A stretch of 64,000 nt of DNA from Eulemur rufifrons. Taxonomy: Eukaryota > Chordata > Mammalia > Primates > Lemuridae. Below the pieces are notes generated by a model that was not told the origin of the DNA, searched no databases, and saw nothing but the letters and a program-made list of their open reading frames with translations. The stretch covers positions 13,840,501 to 13,904,500 of the forward strand of contig NC_091000.1 in assembly GCF_041146395.1 (NCBI RefSeq), given 5' to 3'. Below are positions 1-11,690 of the stretch, one piece after another; within the stretch, counting starts at the first letter, position 1; each line of letters starts with the position of its first letter. The position numbers and the translations under genes were made by a program.

Positions 1-690
1 GAGAGACCTGAATCCTAAACTGGCAATGGAGAAAGTCAAGACACAGCAGCATTTACAACTCACTGGCCCCGGTAAACTCAGAACCGGTGGGAGGTCTAGA
101 GCAGTGGACCTGCAGGTGGGCTGAAAACAGCAGGTGGTCTGGCTGTCCGTCCTTCGCCCTGGCAGAACACTGAAGGTGTGTTCTCTGGAGAGACTAGAAC
201 AGAGGTCTCTGGACTGGCATGGCTGAGAAAAAAGATACCAACCTGAAAATATGGGAGTTAATGGGATGTGGATATAAAGATCCTGAGAGCCTTTTTTCCC
301 CACTTAGCTCCTAGGAGACAGGCAGCAAGGTGTGAACTCTCTAGAAAGGAGATTTGAAGAGTGCTCTCTGGGGAATCTGACCATCCCTAAAGATAAGACT
401 TAAAGGCAGTAATAGAGAATATTACTCTAAGAAGTGGACCAGCCAGATCCCCCAGGAGTTCAGGCCACCTCGATAAGCTCTACATATGAATTTTTAGTGC
501 CCTATACTTACATAAGGCAGACAGACAAATATTTAACATCGAAGCAGAGATCAGAACAAACAAAAAAAAAGCACAAATAATTCCCAAACAAATATGGAAA
601 AAAGTAAATTGGAGGAAACCACAGGTATACAGGGAGAAGAAGAGTTCAAATACTATTAATACCATTATTGGCCTTTTCAAAATTAAAGAT
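1..690 (+). mobile_element. Probable old L1-type 5' region fragment
   Basis: The stretch has the purine-rich, A-run-containing wording of old mammalian L1M/HAL1 5' regions, for example around 450-640 where short A runs and 'ggaggaaaccacaggtatac' occur. No open frame of note. The assignment rests on recollection of repeat wording only. It could equally be unique sequence. Confidence 0.3.
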
Positions 691-1625
691 ATACAGGCAG
701 TCCTCACTTTGCGTGGTTCCAATATTCATAACATCAGCTACACAGTTTAGCTTATAGCAGCACTCCTCCAGTAACACAGTTCAAATGTCAGTTACCATGG
801 TGCATTAACTGTGAGTAATTACATAGTGTGCAAACTTTTCTGTTAGCTCTTCTGCCCACAGTCACCAGTTAATAACAGGAATACATTAGATCAAAGACCA
901 ATCACATCACTTCTTTCAAAGCCTGTCATTGTTTGGTTACTGCGTATTAGTTCATGCACAGTGTTGTTGAGTTGTTACACAAAGTGTGTTGTAGGGTTGC
1001 CTCCTTTTCTCCCAGTTATAAGCCCACGGAACATTTTACTGGAGTGGATAATGAAAAGAGGAAATTGGCCAACAAAGATCAAAGTACAGCAAAGAAAGAA
1101 ATAATTTCACAGGAAGTGAAATTAGATATAATTAGAAGATTTACACATGGTAATATCAAATAAAGATTTGAAGGGGCCTAGGTTTGGATGAACCATATTG
1201 CAAAACCTAATGAATATTTTTTTAAGAAAGGTAAAGTTGCTTCAACATCTTTCAATTTAAATTGCACTAGGAACAGCAAGCACTTATGGCTGGATTGAAG
1301 ATTATAATACAAAAATCAATTTGCTACTGTTCAAGACAAAGTATTGATGTTAGTTCCTGCTTGAAAAGATGGTAATTAGAATGGAAGAAGATGCTTTCTA
1401 ATGACAGAAATGGCTGGTTTCAAAAGTTGGCACAAATTGGTCAGGCTATCTTATGAAGTTATCAGAGCAAAAAAGGATACTACTATGAAATTTGCAGCTG
1501 GATTCCAAGGATTGGTTAAGGCAAGTGGATAAGATAATTGTCAAATCATCCACTGATGATGATTGCCTCTGGGGAGCAAAATTAGACAGTTTGTGATGAG
1601 GAGGTGAAACACTTTTTTCTTATAT
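690..1625 (+). mobile_element. Tigger-like (pogo/TcMar) DNA transposon relic
   Basis: The left edge starts with a 'cag' terminal trinucleotide. A short open stretch at 954-1163 encodes a fragment ending in EVKLDIIRRFTHGNIK, which resembles the CENP-B/psq-type helix-turn-helix start of Tigger transposases (typically 'E-K-x-D-I-I-x-R'). Downstream sequence to about 1.6 kb reads as a decayed continuation of the same transposase, with many stops and shifts. No intact transposase remains. The subfamily cannot be named from the sequence alone. Confidence 0.5.
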
Positions 1626-4600
1626 TGCTTTCTATACTGTTAAAAATTTTAATCATAAAAATTTTTAATAAAATTAATTTTAAAATGATAAAATTTCTAA
1701 TCCAAGAGAAAAAAATACACTTTGTCATTTAAGTGCTTGTACTTCTACAATAATCTTACTAATTTGGTCTTTCTATTGCATTTGTTTTCTAGTTTTAAAA
1801 AATTAAGACTCAGAAAGCAACGAAAATTAGAGTAGTATGGATCTGTTGCATTTTTCTCTGCTTTGGTCTTAAGTTTTCTCTCTAGAAAGTGGCTATAAAC
1901 CGTAGCCCTAGACTGACAGGTTTATTAAGGTAGCCTCTCTCTAGGAGAGCTGTGATGGGGGAGAATTAGGTTCAGGTGTGTCAGTTAGATGAGACACAAA
2001 GGGTTCAAAAATAGATGTCCAGACAACATGAAATTATAGGAATTCACTATAGGATTTTACAAGGAAATACTCAGATAAGCCTAGGGGAAATCTGTTTAAA
2101 ATAATCAGTTGAATGCCAGAAAGTCATATTTTGAAGATCAGTCTAGTTAGATAGGTGTCTTTTCAGTTTAGCTTCTGTTTTTTTAACTGGATTACTGAGC
2201 TCAGATTGATGAAGGAATAGGACCAACAGAGTGTTGGTAGCTTCCAGGACTTCACACTTACCCATGTAAAACGCAGGGGTGGCCAGAAGGCAGAGCACTC
2301 AGATCTTTAGAAATTAAAGACTCCATTTTTACATTCAATCTTGGGTCTCCTGAACCAAGACAAAAGCCCAAGAGGGAAACTCCATGAGGCTGGCTGTGCA
2401 AGGCTTCCACAGAGCACTTCTCGCAAGGCTGTGTTCCCGAGGCTGGTGGTGACCCAACTCTAACCAGCCCCTCCACGACCAGCCAACTCCACCACAGAAG
2501 TTCTACATTTTGGTGGAAAGTGCTTCAACAGCTTCTGAGGGCTTGAACCATATCCATTGTCCAATTGTGGCTTTGGCTCTGAAATTCCCTTACGGATTTA
2601 GCCAATGATTGTTTGTTTGTTTGTTTGTTTGTTTTTTCTGTAGTAAATTGCCATTTACCGTCAGGTTCTGTCTGACCCAGTCAGGCACTTGAGGCTTCCC
2701 CTACCTGAGCGCACAAGAACTCTAAATTCTATTTTCACAGACCTAGGCAGCTACTGAAATCTTTGCTTATCTTTTTAGTCTCCCATTTGCTGATTTCTGT
2801 AGGGTTCCTTGAGGGCTTGTCCTGTCTATGTGCAGTTTGGGAATCTGCCAAGGACTTGGCAGTTTATTAGTATGCTGATTTTTGAGCTATCACTGTGTGG
2901 CTCCCTGGTGAGATTTTGCCCCATTGATTTTGCTACTTGGGCACCCCCTGCACTCTAGTTTCTAGCTCCTGAGTTAAGACATCCCCATTCAGCTTGAGCA
3001 TGATTTCCTCGTGCATCATGTGAAAGGGAAGTCAGATAAATGTGGAAGTCACTTAGTGTCTTTTGTTCCTTTGAAGGATCTTCTCTTGGACAGTTTCTGC
3101 CTGCTTTGAGTTGCTTTGTATTTATATTTTGTCCAGAATTTATAATTGCTATCAGCATGAGGATCTGTTCATGTTCATGTTTACTCCTGTTAGTGTTTAA
3201 TTCCACTATTTTCCTGACATTTAGCCTGTGTAGCCCTGAAAAACATTTGAGTTCATAGCCCCTATTTTAAATTTATAAAGTTCTATATTTTTTCACGAAA
3301 CATTTTTGTAATGAACATGAGCTATTTTTAATCGGAAAAAAAAAACCAACTTTGAGAAGGGCTATCTCCCTGGATTTAAAAGGATATGGAAAACGGGGTA
3401 TCCCATAAGCGTGGGAGGACACTGCTCAGTGAGAGCACTCTGTGGAGGGAAGGCAGAGACCAGACTTCTAAGCAGATGCTGTGAGAGGCAAAACTCTAGG
3501 TTTTGAGATTCGCAGCTTCAACAAAGATTGCCTGCCTTGTTGGAGATTTGGAAGCAGAGTTCTAAGGGAATTTAAGAAAGCCCAATAGTGACTATGGTAA
3601 AATCAATCCCCATTTTCTTAGGATCATGAAAATGTTCCAGATTCTGGAGCAATCTTGAAAAGGATGCCCATAGAATTGGAAATATTATTCCTCACCAGCA
3701 CAGTGGAATGGAGGCTGAGATCCAGGATAAAGTTCCTACAAAGGATACAGAAAAACATTTTTCCTGCAGCTGAGGATCATGCTCTTGTTATCCTGTAGTA
3801 AACAGGGGGAAACATGTTTCAGACTCATTTCACAAGGTACCAATCATAGCATACCAAAGCACACTTTTGCAAAACTGTGTGTTACGGGTAGGTCAATACT
3901 TGTCAGATGAGGGAACCCTGTCCCTCACTGATGTCGATGGACCCTGTTAATTACTGAGTCCCAGGAAAAAGATACAGGTAAAAGTGAGCTCTGTATCCTT
4001 GGCCCACGTGATGGTTCCGGATGGTTTCCAGGTTATCTGCAGTAGAACAGAGAGTTCATGAGTTTTCCCCACGACTCAGAAAATTATAACTGCCTGATGA
4101 ATTTCTAGAAGGCTAGAAGTGAGGAGCCTGTCCTCTAAGACTGAGTAAAACAAAGACAACCATGCTGGGGTTTCCCAATGTGAGATGTGACTTAGACAGC
4201 TATGTCTTGACATGCTTTTCAAAAATAACTTGTATTGCATTGTTATTTATTCTTTCACTCAATGTATATTAATTATTTACTAAGGACCAGTCACTATTTT
4301 AGGCACTGACACTATTACTGGCCCATGCAAAATGGAAATTTGGAAACAGTCCTGCAACCCGAGGAGGTGTCTAAAAAAGTATGGGACTTCCTTTGTTTGT
4401 CAAAACGACTGGGAGTTTCTACTGACGTTAACTGAACATATCAAGCATTGTTCAGTTACGGTAAATGTGATGCAATGCACAGAATGTGCAAACAAAAAAT
4501 GCCAAGAGCGCTTGCATGGGTCGGTATTTGTGAAAGAACACAGAAACTATTTAAAATGGGAAATGACTTAATACAGTGAGTTAGGCAGGTTCAAAACCAT

Positions 4601-4887
4601 TTTAAGTGCTGTAGCACTAGAAGTTTTACTGTTATTTAGAGATTTATGAAGTTGCTCCTTGTCTTCCTTGCCAGGAATTGCAGGAACCCACCACCAATAT
4701 GCACAGCTGCCTTCATAAGGGAATGCCCTGAGGCCCCCACAAAACCTCAATTCTCAGCAGCCAGGGAAAACGAATGCTTTCTGCTCCCCTCGGCCTTTCA
4801 AATCAACACCAGAACCTTGCTGACAGGAATTCTAGGAAACATAGTTCCCAGGTTCCTCGCCCTGCAACACAAAGGACGAGCATAGAT
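1626..4887. other. Unassigned intergenic sequence
   Basis: No gene or confidently named repeat is visible. It contains a (TTTG)n microsatellite at about 2611-2634. The short open frames on both strands show no recognisable domain and are the length expected by chance. Confidence 0.5.
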
Positions 4888-5055
4888 TAGAAGTTCTCAA
4901 ACTCTCTGTCTATGGCCACGAGGAAGGCTTGCCAAAATGCTGATTGTTGGGATTCAGCACACCTTGGATAAGCCCTTGGAATGTGCATCCCTAACAAGTC
5001 TACAGGTGATGCTTGTGCTGCTGGTGAGAACACCTGCTTAGAGGTGGAAATAATA
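4888..5055. mobile_element. MER5-type (hAT-Charlie) short DNA element
   Basis: The block runs from 'agttctcaaactct' to 'ctggtgagaacac' and contains the middle wording 'catccctaacaagt' followed by 'aggtgatgcttgtgctgctgg'. That order (tctcaaac; tttctaacaagt; caggtgatgctgatgctgctgg) is the MER5A/B signature as I remember it. It is non-autonomous, with no coding capacity. Confidence 0.65.
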
Positions 5056-5925
5056 ATGTATGCAAATCTGCAACCTGCCACAGCCCTAGAAGGAGATGGG
5101 GTTCATTTGTAGTGAAATGAAGGAGTGAGAGAGCTTTTAAGCAAAGGAATGATACGATCTGACTTCCATTTTAGAAGGAACACCTTGGATTCCAGGGGAA
5201 GAATAGAAACAGGGATGGCAGACAGGAGGCTATTATGAAAAAAAAATGTTCGTGGTGGAAACTTAAGAAAATACAAAATGGAAAGATAAATACAATAAAA
5301 AAAATCCTTTATAATCCCCCCATTCGGAAACAGCCATCATTAATATTTAGATATATTTTCTTTCTCTGTGTGTTTATTGAGATTACAGTTTACACTATGT
5401 GTAGCATCATTTTTAAACTTCAGTACACATGTCATTGAGTCTCCTGTGTCAAGGATGTTCCTCTGCAGCATTAAAGTGAAATTAACTAGCAGGGGAGGGT
5501 GAGAGGAAGACGGACCGAGTGGAAGAGTCTATTCATGAGCTTCCTGAGAAGCCCCTCTCTTCAATTCCCTTTCCTAACCCACCTGGTCTATCAAATATAA
5601 AATATTTGTAATCAGAATTCTCAGTCCTTGACTTTTGCAAGTGCTTTTGAGTACCAAAGGCCTACTTTGAAGTTATTGAGGGAGTGAGGAGCTTGGCACA
5701 AGGATATGTGAGATGAGATCACCAATTCAGATTTCTAAAGGTCACAAGTATGGATAATAAGCTGTCAAAGAATGGTTTGACATGATTTTTCCATGCATAT
5801 TCCTTTTTACTTCCCCTGCAAAACAATAGAGGTTTCTTTTGTTGTTGTTGTTGTTTTCTCCCCGCCCCCACGCCCAGAGACTTGCTTTAGAAGCATGGCT
5901 TATCTCCGCAGATGTTTTAAAGGAT
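5056..5925. other. Unassigned intergenic sequence
   Basis: Nothing coding is visible. A short (TTG)n run lies near 5839-5855. Wording near 5140-5200 resembles widely dispersed old repeats, but I cannot name it. Confidence 0.4.
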
Positions 5926-6850
5926 AAATTGTTATTCTAGCCAAGGATGAAGTGGGCTAATGTGGATACCTATGCTGGGTAAAATATAACAAAATAACTT
6001 TAAATACATAAATGAGGGGGGGGGAGTTAGAGAAGGCCCCAAAACAAAAAGAAATCAAAGCCACAGTGCTCAGCAGGAGCGGATGCAGGGAGAGCATATC
6101 AGATGTTAATGCCCCCAAGAAGAAGTAATATGCCCTAGGGAACAAAAAAGGTAAAGGAGTGGAAAGTAAAAATCTCTGTGTAAGTCCCAAGGAAAGCGTC
6201 TTCCCGTGAAAAGGAGACTAGACCATGTTCACCCACCACACCAGGGAAGCTCACCGTCTCACCAGAATCTCAGCTGACATAACAGTCACACATGAGAAAC
6301 CAGGCGAGAAACAGGTATGTTGTGCTAATTTATATCACTTTTAATGGTTGGGGAAACATAAGTCAGAAATTTAGACAAAAATCTGGATGGACTAAGACCA
6401 CCGGAAGTCCATAAGATGCATTATGCTACCAGAGAAAAATGAACACCAGCAAAAGTGAATCCACTATAAAATATACATAACCTAATGTTTGTACCCCCAT
6501 AATATTCTGAAATAAGAAAGAAAGAAAGAAAGCAAGCAAGCAAGCAAGCTAGGTGAAAAAATAAGTTATAGACCACATGAAGGGAGAAATTTATCAGGAA
6601 AAGCCACACAGGGTCATTAACACCAAGAACTGAGAATATTTAGATTCTTATCTGAAAGAAACTATAAAACAAATGTGTTTAAAATTATTAAAGACATAAA
6701 AGAAAAATTAGAAATTGTATAACTACCATACACACACACAGCTTTTAAAAAGAACCAATAGAAATTTTAGAACAAAACAAATATGGTCATTGAAATAAAA
6801 AAACAAAGTCAGGTTAAACAGCTGAAGAGAGGTTAAGAAAAAAGGAGGAA
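5926..6850 (+). mobile_element. Degraded HAL1/L1 ORF1-like retroelement fragment
   Basis: 5926-5994 reads like the start of a HAL1-type unit (gttattctagccaaggatga and following bases). 6750-6840 contains 'aacagctgaagagaggtt', typical of the coiled-coil part of old L1/HAL1 ORF1. Frames are broken. An unrelated insertion may occupy about 6230-6550, ending in an (AAGA/AAGC)n tail. Family assignment is by recollection. Confidence 0.4.
6514..6549 (+). repeat. (AAGA)n/(AAGC)n microsatellite
   Basis: Four-base units aaga then caag repeat without interruption. It follows the phrase 'gtacccccataatattctg', which looks like the 3' end of a retroposed element, so this may be its decayed A-rich tail. Confidence 0.75.
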
Positions 6851-7454
6851 GATGCCTTGGGCAGGATGTCTCCCCAGCAGCAGAGCCCAAGACAGGGAGT
6901 GCTGTAGGAAGACGCTTCTGTGAAGGAGAGGGATATAGGAGAGGCCAGGAAGAAGATTCAGGCAAAGACGTGGTTTCAGATGAGGAAAGAGGAAAGCCTC
7001 AGCTCCATCCTACAGGGACTTTCACGTCCTGAATAGCATCGCAGAGCCGTCCCACCGTGAGGCAAAGGAGCTGAGGTTTATCCCCACGTCAGTCTGCTAT
7101 TTTGGGTTGTGGGTCACCCTTAAGAGGGGAGGTGTAACCTGGTGGGCATTTCTGGTGAGCTGTCCCCTGTCATCCAAGAGCAATGCTCCAGAGAAGTGTG
7201 CAGCCAGGGGCCCTGCAGAGCCAACGCCCACAGCAGCTGGAGGACGGATGTGCTGCCTGGTGAGGAAAGGGCCACCAAGGGCGTCCCTCCAGGCGTGAGG
7301 AAGGCCTGCAGAATGGAGCCCGGGGACAAGGCGATGGAAGTGTATGGAAGAGAAGTTAAAACCCAAGGTGGTTAAAGGAGACTGTCTAATGTATATCTAA
7401 AGGGGCTTCCAGAGAAATGAGATTAGTGAGAATGGGGGTTAACAATATGTAAGG

Positions 7455-7530
7455 AAATTTTGTTATGCTAGCAAAAGATGATCGGGCTGATATGGATGAC
7501 TTTGCTGAATAAAATATAACAAGTTCTTAA
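7455..7530 (+). repeat. Second copy of the 5.93-kb HAL1-like block
   Basis: The block matches 5926-5994 nearly throughout: both read gttat-ctagc-a-gatga, then gggct-at-tggat, then gctg then aaaatataacaa. The two copies are about 1.53 kb apart in the same orientation. They may be two old insertions of the same family or one local duplication. Confidence 0.5.
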
Positions 7531-10500
7531 GAGGTGAGGATTTTTCAGAAATAGAGAAAGACATGATTATTTAGATGGAAGAAGCATACTGAGTTCTGGG
7601 CAGAATGAATATGTCTCTACTTAGTTCATTTTGAAACTACAGAAAACTAAGGTGAAAAATAAAATCTTAAACAAGGAGAAAAGGCAGTTTACCTATGGAA
7701 GGGAAAACAATTGGGTGAACAGCCTGTTTTTCTTTAGCAACAACAACAACAACAAAAAACCTTGTGAACTTAAAATTATAAACACAGCTAAAATATTAAT
7801 AATAATAAAATTAAAATAGATGAACACCAAAAAAGACACTCAGAGGTCAACACAAAAAGGCATGGCCACAGTGTTAACTATGAAATAGACTTTGAAAAAT
7901 GTAATATACTAATTATCATTTTTTCTTATCCCAGCTATTCATTACTCTAAAATAAACTTTCGTTTTTTCTAAAATAAAGCCCTATACGGAAAGAGAAGAG
8001 ACTGAAGTTGTCTTAGTCATCATTTTATTCCCGGTCACTAATACATTAATTGTCATCTTGTCAGAACTCAGTAAACAGTTATGGGATAAATACCTTAATT
8101 AATTGAATCTTTAAGTCTTGAACTCTGAAACTTTCCCCCTCTCCAATTAATATTCTATTTGAAGTTTAGAAAAAATAGTCTCCAATTCTTGATCTTCTCT
8201 TTTGGAGGTGATGTAAAATTTGTTTATTCTTGAAAGAGTAGAAAAATAAAATATTTTTCTCTGGAAAGAAGCATAAGAATGTAAAAAAACCCTGTTGAAT
8301 CAGAATTAAGAACCCCAGAATACATTTAAATAAGATATAAATGTATTATTCACCCTCTCAGTGAAAGCAAAGGTCCCAAAGTCAAGTTCCTTAAAGGACT
8401 AGACAGATAATGGATGTAGGACAATAGAGAGTCCTGTGATCTATGATAAATACAATTAAAATATATCGAAATTATACTCCATAATACAATATAGATTAGG
8501 TGTTCTGGAAAATACCTCCAAAAAGAAACTTTAAAATACCAGAAAAAGTACAATGAATACTTCAGTGCTTAGTTGAACTTTAACTGAAGGGCCTCATTCT
8601 ATGAGATGAAGCAAGGATTAGAGCAAGGGAGCCCCAGAGCTGCCAGCAGGCACCAGAAAGTTCGTGTTTTAAGTTCCGCTATATGAGCGATAAGAGGCAA
8701 GGTTTTAGGTCAACATGTGATAGAGAGTTGGGACTGAGACTTCTTCATAAATCTAAGGTCCTTAAAATGCTGCAACCTTGATAAAAGAATGGGCTAGAAA
8801 AAAATCCATTTGTTGTCAAAAGGAAGGGCACTTTTCTTTCTCAGCATCAGATCTGAGTGAGAAAAGAAATACGAATGTATTAATAATTCTAAGTATGCCC
8901 CCATAAGAGTTTGTGGTTGCCCCACAATCCATGAAATCCCAAAGAGAGAGTTAACGTAATGGCCCAGGATTGATGATATGCTCAGGTACATATCAGAAGC
9001 CAGAACTTTCCGGAATACTAGTCTCTCTCAACCAGGCCTCCTGGAGGAGCCACTAGATTTCAGGTCACTCAAGTAAGTTGGAAATGGCACTCTTCCTCTT
9101 AGAGTTTTCTGGAGATTCCTGGTCTGTAAAATGAAGATGTTGGGATGAAATATTTTTAAGATCACTGCCAACTAGGGCTTTCTGTCTGTCTGATACAACT
9201 TGTGCCACAAATCTGAAGTTTTTGAAAGCTATTATCACGGCAATGTCAAGTCATTGGAAAACACGGAGTGAATTTTTTAGATATTTCTTGTTCTCCTATA
9301 CTTTGCCAACTATGCTAATGCTTCATACATTGAAATTAATGTGATGGAAATATGAAAAAATATTTATTCAGGTAATTTCAAACAAAATAAGCGGCTTCAG
9401 TCCACATCAGTCGAAATCTTACCCTACTTAGAAGATGATCAAAACCAAAAAGAAAGAAATAGCAACCAAATCATCATTAAATTTTACTTAAAACATGTCA
9501 TGTAAGCAATCTGGTTTTCAATCCCACAGAAAATGAAAACAAACGTGTTCTGGAGGTTGGTTTGAATGGAACAGAACAACGCTCACACCTACGGTTTACC
9601 AATTCTTGCCAGGCTGTGGGAACAGTTCTTGTGAAAGTGGTCGGAGTCCTCAGTGATGGAATTTCTTTTGCTCCATTTTCAACAGGGTCTTACAAGCATG
9701 AAATATTTCCTTCTGGATGGAAATTACAATTAGCACTGACTAATTTTAGTCTTCTGTTCTTTGAAAATCCACATCTAATTGTCTAAGGCATTTCTGGCGC
9801 TATTGAGAGGCAAACTGTGAACAAGTCATTTGGGCCCCAGAATAACTTTCGAGGTGAAGCTGGGCTGAGAGTAAATGAAAGGAACCATAGAAATCTTTTA
9901 ACAAGGAGAAAAACACAAAACTCAAATCACTTTTAGAAACTCAAATTTAAAGAGGAAGAACCTGCCTAGACATAGGGCAGTTATTGCTATCTATTCTAGA
10001 AAATACAGAACATAATTCTTCATTAATTGCTTTCAACTGGACAGGTTAATCACTCCCTTGATTCATTTTTAAAAAAATACCACAAAACTTTGCAATTCAT
10101 TCCTGCTGGTGCGCTAAGGCAGTGTACTTGGGTCATTCTCTAAGCTCTCATTTGTGCAGAATGAAGTCAGGTCTGAGCTTATTAGGACCTTGGGGAGGGA
10201 GAGAGTGTTTAGGCACCAAGAGAAAGAACTATTTCTTTCCATACTCATACAATACCCAAAGAAGATTTGCTATGGTTAATTGGGTTATTGAGTTGAATTG
10301 AGCTGAATTAAATTGAATTCAATCTAAATGAATCAATTTGAGATCATAGTGTTGATTTTTAAACTCAAATGCTTTTTTCTGAAAGTCCTTGCAATCTGTC
10401 CTTCAAAAAAGGCTAAGAACATCTATCTGCAATTTCCTTCTGGGAGCAATGAATATTTTAAAAGATTTAGTTTAGAAATGGTTTCCTCAATATCTTTGAT

Positions 10501-10590
10501 ATGTAATATTAATTATCTTTCCAATACATTATTTTCAACTGGAACCACAAATAAAAGAATATTTCTTACTGTGCTTCTTTCTAATTAATA
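7531..10590. other. Unassigned intergenic sequence with a MIR-like remnant
   Basis: No gene is visible. 7738-7756 is a (CAA)n run. 9060-9185 carries 'ctgtaaaatgaagatgttggga', reminiscent of the 3' part of MIR-class SINEs. 9540-9790 is a relatively complex non-repetitive stretch with an open frame of 74 codons and no recognisable protein. Confidence 0.4.
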
Positions 10591-11004
<414 letters not shown>

Positions 11005-11019
11005 TTAAAACCATAACTG

Positions 11020-11300
11020 TGCCAAGTGCTAGGAGATAAACTGATGAGTTAACATGAATCATCTTTGACCTCCGAGAGCTTCCAGTCTGGGCGGGGTGGT
11101 GGTGGCAAACAGTCAAATAATTACACAGCTGAAGGTATAATTACCATGTGAGACAAACGCCTGGAAGAAAATACATCCAGTTTTATGAGATCATAGAAAA
11201 GAAACCTTAATGAGACTAGGGCTGCAGGGCAGGCTTACTTAAATTAAGGAAGGGACACTTGAGCTAAGATCTGAAAAATAAGCGAGTGAACTACAAATAA
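11020..11300 (+). repeat. Old dispersed repeat, unclassified
   Basis: Wording such as 'gagagcttccagtctgg' followed by 'gggacacttgagctaagatctga' belongs to a very common old mammalian dispersed sequence. The same family appears to recur at 54560-54780 and perhaps 59220-59560. I cannot give a family name with confidence. Confidence 0.35.
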
Positions 11301-11454
11301 GTGGAAGTTAACCACATGAAAGTGGACGTATAAGCTACTGCAAAGAAAGTCCCCAAACAGGGAGCAGCATGCTGATTGCTTTCCAGTAGCAGAATATTCA
11401 TGATGAGAGGGATAAAACTATTTATCCTAATAAATCACATCTTTAAAGGAGATT

Positions 11455-11690
11455 GCACTACAGTGTCGGCTCCATGAGGGAAAGGACGTGCTATGTTACT
11501 TGCCATTGCTTTTCCAGCATGTAGCACACTGCACAGCTCACACAGAGGATGCTCTACACTGGTCTAGGAGTGACACACGGCCAGGCTCCTGGGCTGTTGA
11601 TGCTGACTCCACGGTTATCAGAGAGCCTGGCACATACTAGGTGCTCAGTAAATATTGTTAAAGAAATCAGTGAATGAATGTCTCTCGAAC
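11455..11690 (+). mobile_element. L2/MIR-type 3' end
   Basis: The segment contains 'ctccatgagggaaaggacgtg' (a variant of the L2 'ctccatgagggcaggga' phrase). It ends in 'cctggcacatactaggtgct' plus 'cagtaaatattgtt', the standard CORE/L2 tail wording. Confidence 0.65.
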
